Origin: Furcasterigmium furcatum
Taxonomy: Eukaryota > Ascomycota > Sordariomycetes > Glomerellales > Plectosphaerellaceae
Direction: 5' to 3'
NCBI GenBank assembly: GCA_001599815.1
Contig: BCIA01000004.1
Coordinates: 1,056,862-1,120,861 of the forward strand
Length of the DNA: 64,000 bases
The first letter of the stretch is position 1. Every line of letters starts with the position of its first letter. The translations under genes were made by a program, and so were the position numbers. Shown here piece after piece: positions 21,603 through 31,504 of the stretch. The notes below the pieces were generated by a model, which was not told the origin of the DNA, did no database searches, and saw only the letters and a program-made list of their open reading frames with translations.

Positions 21603-24600
21603 TGCGGTCGAGTCCATATCTCGTCCCCACATGAGGATCTCAGTGCCCCGTGGGCCAGGGCGATTTCAGCGCATATTCCCCCACAACATCGAATGGTTCG
21701 CCAAGAGGACCATGGGGTGCGGCGTCAATGGAACCTGGAACAGAAGAGACACCCGTCGTGCACCCCCTCCACAGCCCCCAAACCAACCGAACCCAACGGT
21801 GGTGTCAAGACATCATCGATGGTCTTATCTCGTCCCTTTCTCCGAGGAGGCTCTGTCGGACGTTTTCGGGTCTTGAAGTGCTGCCATGTTCATTGTCCGA
21901 TTGGCATTAGAACAGGGCGGGTTGTTTAGGACGCAAGCCACGCCGAAGAACAGTCGAAAGTCTGATGAGCCGCTTCTGGTTGCGACGAGTGGCAGGCGAT
22001 GGTGCAATTCGGACAGACTTCATGTCAGTGCCAGTGATCAGCGACTTCAATGGGTGTTCACTGAGTGCAGTGGCATTCAATGGCACTTCCCGGCCCACGC
22101 CCCATTTCTCCCAGTGGCATTGAGCCCCGCAAGGACCGGGCAGACCACTGCAGATATGGCACACTGGGTACGATTCCGAGTCGCTGGACGGCGGCGCTTT
22201 GGGCGCCCATCTCAGACGACGAGAGAAAGCTTCGTGTCTTCAGGGACCGAGTTGCCGGTTCTGCCCATGCGCGATAAAAACAGAAGCATCCAATTCGGTC
22301 ATGGATCTCGTCATCGTGGTGGCAGGTTGCGCGGAGCCCCTGGCTTATTCCCTTGGCCCTCCCGCGGCCGCCAGCGCTTTGGTCCCGGCACAAGGTTGGC
22401 GTGGTCGAACTCTGAGGCTGCTTTTCTTATCGACGCCCGCTGGACCTCCCGTCAGGTCAGGCAAGGCCGAGCCTCGCTTCAGAGATATTCGCATTCTGAG
22501 GGCCCGCATGCCCCTCAGGATTGCATCTCACTCACCTAGGAACCTACCCCGCGTTCCTCTTCCTTGTCCCAGGGCGCCGGCATCCTATCACGCAGGTCGC
22601 GACAGCGCCCACGGCAGACCTCGAGCCACGATTCATCCCGCAGGATTCCCAACAATGACGGCTAAATGCCGGCGCATTCCCTGCGCTTACGAGTGAGGCG
22701 CTCGCTGCTGCTGCGAATACTCAATCAGGGAGCAGCAGTCGTCGATGGGAGCATACTGAAGTTCCCTGGCGGCGGCGCGGCATATGCACCAACTCGGTCG
22801 GCCTTGGAAGCTGGCCTCAACAACTGCTGCACAACCTGCTGCTGCCGCTCCTGCTCCTCGAAGCAACATCCATGGATGGCCATTCGCGGCAACGACCAGT
22901 CATCTCGAGGCACCATTCCACGCAGACTGGTCGATCTATCTACACCGCTCGACACACCCCTCCCGCCCTCGTCGTCGTCGCTGCATGTCTCACGCCCCCC
23001 TTTCGTCACCGCTGGACTCGGCAGTCTGCTTTGCTGCATAAAACACACGACCTGGGGATTCCTCTCCCTCACCGACTCCTGCACGCCAATGAAACGGGCG
23101 GCTCGCTGCGCCGCTGGCGATATGGACGATGCTGTCTCAGTGTTTCTCCCCGGTGGCTGCCCGTCACTTGACCTCTCGTCGCGGGGGCGGCGCATTCCAG
23201 GCCGTTGCCGCGAGACTCGCGATTTGATTAAGCAGCGCGGGCGTCGCGAATTTTTTTCCAGTTGCTGATCCAGGTGAAAGATGGACGGCCGCGTTGACGG
23301 CTCGCGGGGGACCCTGAGACGTGCCCGGAATGCTGCGTTTATTGGGGGTGAGGGGTTCTCAGGCAGTCAGACTGCTGTGCCTCAGGTCGCTGCAGCGATT
23401 TTCGCGACGGACGATGAGCCTCCATATGATTATGGTGAGCATCTTGGCCCAGCTTGGCCATGTCTCCCTGCCTTGAATGTGTTCCACGCCGTGCTCTCGC
23501 ATAGGCTGATTGCTATACTGCTTACACCCGTATCTCACCAGTCCTGTATGTAAGTACATACACATGTACTGCAGTCCACAGCCAAGCGGCTGCTGGCACG
23601 GAGGGGAATATCGCGACACCGCCCAACCTCGCGGTGAATAAGCTCTGGACGTTCTGGGCCCTCCATCCCAAGCCGCGCGCCGTGGATCGACAGGGTGTCA
23701 ATCGCTGATCGCGCCTTGGGAGGGAACGCGCGCACTGTTCCCGGCTAGCCGTATCTCGGATGGGGGCCCGGGGGCGCACCGATGGATGGGGGCGTCTCCC
23801 CGGGGGGCGGGCTAGGGAGACGGGGCGTGTCGCGGGAGGGAAGTATTAGCTACTGTAGTGTAGAGACAGGGACACGAGGTTTTCATGTCTTACGCCATGC
23901 TGCTGCGGGGCTTTGTTTCTATCGTCTTCGTCGGACCGTGTTCAGGGTCCGCAGTGAGTACAGTCATGGAAGTACGTATGAGGCAAGCCGCGCTGCGCCT
24001 GATCGACGTCGTGTCGTCGACCAACGTGCTGATTCTGATGCTGCTGCTGCTGTTGTGGCACGCCAGCTGGAAAATGGCCGATGCGGGCTTCCTGCAGCCG
24101 TGAGATGGCGGAGATCCGGCGGAGCTTTTCTCTTTTTTCGTCTTCAACCTCGTACCATATTTGATAGTAGGTAGTCATACTGTGTAGACGTCCGCTGGGG
24201 ACCGAGGAGGAAGAGCCGGCGGATCTACGGAAACAGGGAGGCCGGAGAAGCGGCGGGGCCGCCCATAGCCGGGGATCGAGGGTCGTGTCGTGAATTTTTC
24301 TCTCTGCTGCTGGACTTGGCGGTGTGAGTGGACGCAACGCAAGAGGCTTGTCGCCACTCAGACAGACTGGATACCACTTATCAAACTGTTATTACATGAA
24401 ACTCTGGAGAGGACGCGGTGAGAAAGCCACAAGCCTCCCAGGGGTGCCAATGAGACTCTGCCATTCGCGACGGGGCGGCCAGAGCTCTCGCGGGATAAGG
24501 TTGCGCTGGGCATCAGACTAACACGCATTTTCTCCCCTGGTATGAGAGGGAATTATCTCATCCCCAGCAGTAGCTTGTGCCAGGCGCTGCTACTCTCGGC

Positions 24601-26176
24601 CCTGTGGACGGCGCGTTGCGGCTGGTTGCGGGGCCGGGGATGTCGCCGCCCCCGGGAGATGCCCTCCAGTTCCCCCGAGAATAGCTCCTGCAGCTGGCAG
24701 AGCTTTCGCAGAGCTTTCGCGCGGCTTTCTTGCACGGTCTTCCTGCACGGCCCTCCAGCGGGTGAACGAACCCGGCACCCCGGATGGCCCCATCGCTTGC
24801 GGTGCCTGGGCCCTCCGCCCTCTGACCGGTGTGGGAGCCTCTTCCTATCAGACGGGACGACGGCGGCTCATGCTCGTGCCGGGGGAGATAATACGGCGCC
24901 GGCGGATTGGCCTGGGCTGGAGAGGGGGGAGGACGATAGTGTTGCTGCTCCTCCTAGTGTCATGTCAAGCACCAAGCAGGCAAGGCTGTAAACATCCAGA
25001 TATACATGTCTCCATGGAGATATTGCAGGAGAGTTTCTTCCGCCGCAGCTCTGTCTCGCAACCAGCTGCGTCGTCCCCAATGGATGCTCATTATCACGTA
25101 GTATTGTGTGCTGTGCCCGTCCGGCGCGGGGCAGCAGCAGCAGCAACAGAGAAAACCCAATTGACGGGTGCGTAACACACAGGACGACGCCGTGGCTTGC
25201 CCGTGGCGCCGCCAGACGTTCGACTCGTGGGAAGCGAGATGCGCCCGTGGCAGACACGCCCTGCGGCGCTGACAGATCCCGGGGAGTTTCACATGCGACA
25301 TGCAGCCCTCGGGGGACGAGGAGCAATCAGAAAAACGTGGACGTTCGTCTGCCGTGGGTGGTGGCGATATCGTCGCTGTGCTATGCTGCCCAGTGCTGTG
25401 CCGCTCCGTTGCCTGCCGGCGCCGCGGCTCCTGTAGGTCGATGCACAGCACGTCGCAGGAGTAGCCGCATTACCGGGGGGTCGGTCGGACGGTGGTCTCG
25501 ACACGAGAACGGGAGATAGAGCAGCAGCCAGAGAATCATCAAACAGAGCGACCAGCATGATAAGCAGCTCGCACGCACTATCGCGCGAGATAAGACCCCG
25601 ATGACGTGAAGACGGGCGCAGCGCGAGGGGAGAGAAATGCAGGCTTGCTTGCGTTATCTATCACGTTTGCTAGTCGGTCCCTGTCCCGTCGACGCGCCCT
25701 TGTCCAGCCCAGAGATAGCGAAACTAGGTCGACTTCCGACGACGCCCTCGGTCGGGTGAGGCTCCCTCGCCATCTATGAATATCCCCGTGGCCGTTGGCT
25801 TCGCCCTCCCTCCACCTTGCGCCATCTGCAGCTTGCCCGAAGCGGCGGGGATCTGGAAGGGCCGGTCGTCATCATCGTGCAGTAGGCGATGGTAAGGGAC
25901 CATCAGCCACGACCCCGGCGGTCGACTCCCACTGCCACGGCCAACGACCGACTCCTCGAACGTCCGCCGCGAGAGGCCCGCTCGAAATGCGTATCAGACA
26001 AGCTTCCGCGACACTAAACCCGCTGTGGTGGCAGCCGCATCTCGAGACGGAGGGCCGGGGAATGCCGGGCCAGGAGCGACGATCGCGGGGCCGGTGAGCG
26101 ACCCCCCCGCCGCCGGGAGATATCGGCCGTTTTCTTTCTTACGAGTACGCCCACTCCACGGGGAAATCTTCGCGCC

Positions 26177-26218
26177 GGCTGCTACGTGAGGTGAGCTGGC
26201 TGCTACGTGAGGTGAGCT
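26177..26218. repeat. Perfect 21 bp tandem duplication
   Basis: Two identical 21 bp units (26177-26197 and 26198-26218), each containing TGCTACGTGAGGTGAG, lie 125 bp past the TRM5 stop. They may fall within or just beyond the TRM5 3' UTR. Each unit contains a GTGAG donor-like string. Confidence 0.85.
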
Positions 26219-26342
26219 ACCGGGTGCGATCGACGCAGGCGGGCAGAAGACTGTGCCAGGCCAGGGCAGAACAACAAACAACGCGGCAAAAGCCACCGAG
26301 GCGTGGCGCCGTCGCAAACGTCAACGAGGGAGGGGGCTGCGC

Positions 26343-27899
26343 CTATGATGTCGCTGGCGCCGCGAATGCCACCTCGGGCGGGATGCGGAAGGTGGCGCAG
26401 AACATGCGTTTTCGGGGTGCGACGTCGCGCACGTTGTGGATGTAGACCTCGCCGGGCTTCTCTGCGTCGCCGGGGGTGAGGCGGACGCCGATCTCCTTGA
26501 ATATCCTGTCGCAAATCTCGATGAGGGGCACCTCGTCGTCCTGCTTGACGGCGAAGCAGTGGGCGTGCACGAGCGGGAGCTTCGTGCTGGTGTGCGGCTC
26601 GAACAGCTCCTCGCGGCCATGGTACACGCCCCGGTAGTGGTGGGTGAACTCGAGCGCCGAGGCGGGCAGGTTCATGACGAAGTGGGAGATGGTGGGCGGG
26701 ACGGGGATGCGCTTCGGCTCAGGTCGCGGCTGGGTCTGCGCCTGGGTGCGGGAGACCTTGGGGTGGATGACGGCCGCGTCGCCCCTTTTCGAGGCCTCGT
26801 AGACCAGCTTGGCCGACTCGTGGATGAAGTTGCGGCCGTCCATGTTGAAGGGCCGGACGTACTCGGTGACCTTGTTCTTGCGAACGGCCATGTCCAGGTA
26901 GCGGTAGCTCTCGGGGTTCATGTCATTGGCGAAGACGAACACGCCCTTCTTTCCCGCCGGGACGGCGAAAGGGCCAATGCCGGCCATCACATCACATACC
27001 ACCTCACCCGGCTCGAAGGTCTTGATGAGCCTCGTGTGCTCCGACTCCAGCTTGCTGTTCCAGTAGACCTTGGAATAGTCGAACGCAAAGGTGCAGGCGT
27101 TCTCTTTCAACTCGACGTTCAGGTCATCCGGCCCCGAGAGGACCTCGTAGGCGAAGGTTCGGAACTCAGACTCGGTGCCGACATCGTTCGTCTTGTTGAT
27201 GACCGTGCGCAGCTTGGGGTTCTTGTCCAGGATCACCTCGGCGATGAGTTTCTTGTAGGGGAGGTATCTGTCCCGGAGGTTGAGATGAGCTGGCGATGAT
27301 GGATCAGTCTCAGGCGTCAGTGACCAAGCTGGGCAGAACAGCGCTTACCAACGTGACCGGCCGTGTTGAAGCCGACAGGAATCTCATCATGCAGGTCCTC
27401 TGGGATGATGGAGGTCATGACGTCCACTAGGCGGTGAAGAGTAGAGATGAGCAGATGTTCACGAGTTTGAGTGACCAGTCCGTCGCTCACTCACTGTAAC
27501 TCCAGTACTCATAATCCACCTCGACATCGAAGGGCACCACGGAAAGCTCCTTGATACTCACGCCCTCCTGCAGTGAGGGTCCCCATGTTGACGGTACTAT
27601 TTCATCGTGCATCAGTAAGAGATTGAGGCGAACACGCAACAGGGCATCATGTACTGACCATCCGCCTTGACGCCCTGCTTCAGGAGGAGGCATTTCTTCC
27701 CCTTCTCCACGGGGTCTTCACGACAAGAGTCGAGCCTCTCCCAGCCGAGTATCTCCTTGCTCTTACCCAGCTGCTTCTTATACTTTGAGATGTTCCGGGG
27801 GTCGTGGACCGTCGCGGCGGCCAGGTTCAGCGTCTTGTGGAACAGGGATCTATCGAGGGTCGTGATCCCTCTTGCGAGCGGTGCGCGTAGGGACAGCAT
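26343..27899 (-). CDS. TRM5: tRNA (guanine-37-N1)-methyltransferase TRM5
   Basis: Four exons (27899-27659, 27596-27495, 27426-27349, 27289-26343) encode 455 residues; all three introns are GT-AG and keep the frame. Trm5 transfers a methyl group from S-adenosylmethionine to N1 of G37 in tRNA, preventing frameshifting, and acts in the nucleus/cytosol and mitochondria. Visible signatures are the N-terminal substrate domain (TLDRSLFHKTLNLAAATV), then GHVAHLNLRDRYLPYKKLIAE, typical of Trm5, the class I methyltransferase motif DVMAGIGPFAVPAGKKG, and ANDMNPESYRYL. The catalytic NPP-type motif appears as MNLPASALEF. Length fits the family (about 450-500). A basic N-terminus (MLSLRAPLARGI) could act in mitochondrial import, as seen in other Trm5 proteins, but this is inference. 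The gene diverges from the AlkB-type gene. Confidence 0.94.
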
Positions 27900-28326
27900 G
27901 TTCTCAGGGGCATCGACCTATCTTGTCCGTCAATGAGACCGTCTTGCCAAGGACCGAATCCTCGGATTCATAACGCACCTCCATGTTGCACGTCCGAGCT
28001 TTTAGACGAGAGCGACAGGGAAGATTCTGGTGCGTGACTCTTCGGGATGAGCGAGGCTGACGAAATTTGGGGTGAACATGGTGGGCACGGACGATTCTTG
28101 TGGCTGGGGAGGGGCTCAGCCACACGAGGCTGGCGATTCAGGGGCATTTTCGTGATGTCACTCACTTACACCGATGCCACTCGACTTGTCTCCCTGACAA
28201 GGTCGCCAATGGCACCATTGCCTCTTCAGGGCTTGACATAAATCGCCAGGGTATTGATGTGACCCTTTTACTCGTGGTTGATATTGTAAATACGCCCGGA
28301 ACAACACCCATCTACACACCGACGGC
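27900..28326. promoter_or_regulatory. Bidirectional spacer between TRM5 and the AlkB gene
   Basis: This 427 bp region lies between two divergent start codons and must carry both promoters and leaders. I saw no clear TATA box or repeated motif. Confidence 0.6.
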
Positions 28327-29387
28327 ATGGCTCAGAAGAGAACATTGGATTCCTTCTTCGCCCCGGCGCCAAAAAAGACACGGCCGACGACCGAAAAAGC
28401 GGAAGAATCTGTGAGAAACTCATAAATTTTCATGAGTCGGACTAACAGAATTCAGACGGCTTTCACCACACATCCCAATTACCCCATCCCCATCCGGGAG
28501 CTGCCTCCGTCCATCGGCCAAGAGCTGGCCTCTCTCCCTGCTCGTCCTGGCAAAGAGATCAACGACGAGCCAGATCTCGATCTCCTCTACTTTGAGCCGT
28601 ACATCCCGCCATACCTCGCCAAGGACCTCTTCCAGTTCCTCCGCTCCGAGCTGCCCTTCTACCGCGTTGAGTACAAGATCAGCCGCGGCGGCATCGCCAC
28701 GGACATCCGAACCCCGAGGTAAACCGCCAAGGATGCCCATCTCACCAGAGCACCCGGTCAGCTGACAAGAGCCAAAGGTACACGACGGTCTTCGGGATCG
28801 ACGAGACCTGTCGCTTCGATGACGACGGCGCCGTAGTCGACCCGAAATCAGGGTTCCGCGTCCGAGACAAGCAGTACGACAAGCACCCTCCCCGGCCCAT
28901 CCCCAAGTGCCTCGACGGCCTCCGCAGGTCCACCGAGGCGGCCACCGGGTGCAAATTCAACTTCTGCCTGGTGAACTACTACGCCTCGGGTGCGGACAGC
29001 ATCGCCTTCCACAGCGACGACGAGCGCTTCCTCGGCCCGCGCCCGGCCATCGCGTCCTTCTCCCTCGGCGCGCGGCGCGACTTTCTGCTCAAGCACAAGC
29101 CCGTACCGGCGGCCGAGGGGGGTCATTCCGCGCCGGCGAAGACGCTCAAGTTCCCCCTGGGCAGCGGGGACATGGTCCTCATGCGCGGGCCGACGCAGGC
29201 GGCGTGGCTGCACTCGGTCCCCAAGCGGAGCGGGAAGAACGTTGAGGACGGCGGCAGGATCAACATCACGTTCCGGCGGGCGATGGTCAAGGGCGGTACT
29301 GAGAATTACTACAACTACAACGTCGGCGCCGGCCCGGTCTACCGATGGGACAAGACGTCGCGGGAGATGAGGGTATCGAAGGAGTGA
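28327..29387 (+). CDS. AlkB-type 2-oxoglutarate/Fe(II) dioxygenase (ALKBH2/3-like)
   Basis: Three exons (28327-28410, 28456-28718, 28778-29387) encode 318 residues. The first intron is only 45 nt and has an ACTAAC branch element at 28441-28446. The enzyme family oxidatively removes alkyl groups such as 1-methyladenine and 3-methylcytosine from nucleic acids. Fe(II) ligands are visible as H194 and D196 (FHSDDERF) and H261 (WLHSVPKR); the 2-oxoglutarate-binding motif RINITFR runs 276-282. The NYYASGADSI segment before H194 is characteristic of the ALKBH2/3 subgroup. The N-terminus MAQKRTLDSFFAPAPKK contains KRTLDSFF, a PCNA-interacting-protein-like box, followed by basic residues. This suggests a nuclear DNA-repair role at replication forks (inference). 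Confidence 0.9.
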
Positions 29388-29442
29388 AACCGAGACGGAG
29401 AATAACAACAAGAAAAAGGGGGGCAGCGCCGCGTGTTTTATT
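29388..29442. other. 55 bp convergent gap between the AlkB gene and NUS1
   Basis: The two stop codons are only 55 bp apart on opposite strands, so the 3' UTRs almost certainly overlap. A TTTTATTTTATTT run at 29437-29449 reaches into the last codons of NUS1. Confidence 0.7.
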
Positions 29443-30586
29443 TTATTTGCCCTTTCTGAACTGCGCGCTGGAAAAGTTGCGCAGCGCCCGTATGAAGACC
29501 TGGTAGCCGACCTCGTAGTTGTCCGCCAGGCAGAAGATCTCCGTCAGGCGGATGGGCCAGGGGGGGTAGCCGTCGAGCTCGACGTAGGGCCCGAAGAGGA
29601 CGAGGAGGTCCGGCTCGGACATGATGCCCTCGGACAGCTCGGCGTCGATCAGGTCCAGCCCGATGTCCTTGGGCGAGAGCTTGGCGCGCTGCGACATCTC
29701 GGTGAGGGTCCTGGTGAGGTCGACCATGGACTCGCGGCCGTCCTCGGCGGAGATGAAGGCGATGTCGAGGTGGCGGGGGTTCGCGCGGGCGAAGTCGCCG
29801 AGCGCGGGGGACTCGAGGATCTCGTCGGCGTGGGGCATCGAGACGGTCATGGAGGGCTGGTGCCGGCCGAAGTAGGCGCGGAACTTCTGGTTGACCGACT
29901 GCTGTATGTGCGGGAGGTAGCGCTTCAGGATGCCTGCGGGAGTGATGGGTGTCAGTTCACGGTTCTTTCTCGCGGGGGCATTCAGGGGCGGGCCAATTCC
30001 ATACCTGTCCTCTCGTACACCGTCAACCTGGGGATCTTGGCGCATGTGCACCACACGGCAATCTCGGCCGTCTCGTTGACGAGCCTCTCCAGCTCGGCGC
30101 CGTGCCTCGTCCCCTGGTCGATCTTGAGAACCACGCTCAGGTGTTTCGGCATCCTCTTGAGCCCCTCGACGTCCTTCTCGATGTAGGCCGGGGTGCGGTG
30201 GTGGTAGTAGAGGATCGAGGCGAGGCGGTACGCCACGGTGTGCCATGCCTGTCGTATCCTGATGTAGATGGAGAAGATGGAGTGCATTAAAACGAAGACG
30301 AAGAGGTAGAGCTTGTTCTTGAAGGCGCGCCTTACGCCAAAGGGGCTCGCGGCCGGTGCCTTGTGCTGCTTCCACGTCGCCGCCGTTGTCTCTGAGCCGG
30401 CGACATCGTCTTCGTCGACCTGGTCGGGGAGGTATTGCTGGCCTCGGGTTAGCTGGAGGTGCGCAGAGAGGACCGGTGCCGGGGACGCACGTTGATGAGA
30501 CGCCTCTTAACCGTCTCGTTGATCACCTGGTGACCGCCCTGCTCGTCGATGCGGTACAGTTCCCGGTCCTTCTGATATAACGCCAT
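29443..30586 (-). CDS. NUS1: NUS1, dehydrodolichyl diphosphate synthase complex subunit
   Basis: Three exons (30586-30491, 30437-30005, 29933-29443) encode 339 residues. Nus1 (Nogo-B receptor family) pairs with the Rer2-type cis-prenyltransferase at the ER membrane to make long-chain polyprenyl diphosphate for dolichol, needed in N-glycosylation and GPI-anchor synthesis. Signatures: a hydrophobic anchor at about 74-91 (KLYLFVFVLMHSIFSIYI), a degenerate cis-prenyltransferase domain (HLSVVLKI, IAVWCTCAKIPRLTVYERTG), and the C-terminal block PDLLVLFGPYVELDGYPPWP followed by IRLTEIF. As usual for Nus1, the canonical substrate-binding aspartate of catalytic cis-prenyltransferases is not evident. 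The RxG motif seen at the extreme C-terminus of many homologues is not found; the protein ends SAQFRKGK. Confidence 0.9.
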
Positions 30587-31504
30587 CTTGGATCGTCGGT
30601 CGTCGTCGGTGGACTGGAGGGTTGTTGCGACGGTCTGGATCGGGATGCGCGGGGTGACGAAGGATTGCTACTTGAAGGCAAGGAAAAGGAAGAGAGAAGG
30701 AGTGGCGCGTGGACACGCTTCGGATGAGAATGAAGGGCCAGCCTCAGTGCCACGTCAGATGATTATCTGTGCTTTTCGTGGAGGGCAACTCGTGTAGTGG
30801 ACTTGGCAGGATGACGACAAGCTGGAAGGGGAATCTTGCTCGCCCCGAGCGCGAGTGGAGGTTTGACTTGGACTTGCCAGCTGCTGGCTTGTGAACGCGG
30901 TCCAGGCACAACACCACATTGGTCGACGGGGCTGGGACGGAAACTGAGGTGGGCCCGGCCGACTGCGCCACGTCAACCGCCTAAGCTCGCTGTGGCTCGG
31001 GCCTGGTGGCCACGTCTGCGGGTGCCTCCAGCGGCTCAAGACGCTGAACTGCGTGCTGCGACAGTGGACGCGATGCACTGAGACGGGGAGAATCCCTGCA
31101 AGGTAGATCCCCCGGCCCGTTTCAACACCACTCGTCTCATGGGCAATTGGATTGCGGCGGCGACCTCCACCATACTTGACTCCATCCAACATTCATCCCC
31201 GAATCCGACCTCGCATTGTACCGAGCCGACCACCCACCCCTCCGCGCCACCCAAGGAGCAGACATTGACGGCACCAATAAGAGGATCAACGACATCCAAG
31301 TCGTGATCTTGCCCGCTGCGATACCAGCGAAAGCCTCGTCGGACCCAGGACTGCGTCGATACCCAACCGCACCTCACGAGACTCTCAGACCGTCGCGGAG
31401 CATTCCCACCTCCAGCGAACGAGAGGGGCCATTGTCCTCCGACACAGCCCATGTAGTCCGACAACCGGGCCTCTCGATACACCCACATTCTACACGCGAC
31501 AGCC
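30587..31504. promoter_or_regulatory. Divergent promoter region NUS1/SEC10
   Basis: This 918 bp region separates two divergent start codons. An ATG immediately followed by TAG (31451-31456) lies 49 nt before the SEC10 start and could act as a start-stop element. I see no gene here. Confidence 0.5.

Larger units (their letters stand above)
18101..26342. other. Gene desert, no supported gene
   Basis: Together with the Reg1-like leader this makes more than 9 kb without a credible coding exon. Frames up to 240 codons (for example 19782-20504) look like chance frames in GC-rich DNA: no domains, high Pro, Arg and Ser, no usable splice pattern. I found no tRNA, 5S or snRNA signature. Short repeats are present: GGAT-type repeats at 18838-18862, five TCGNGG hexamers at 21573-21602, an 18 bp palindrome at 23545-23562, and a perfect 21 bp tandem duplication at 26177-26218. 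Confidence 0.55.
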
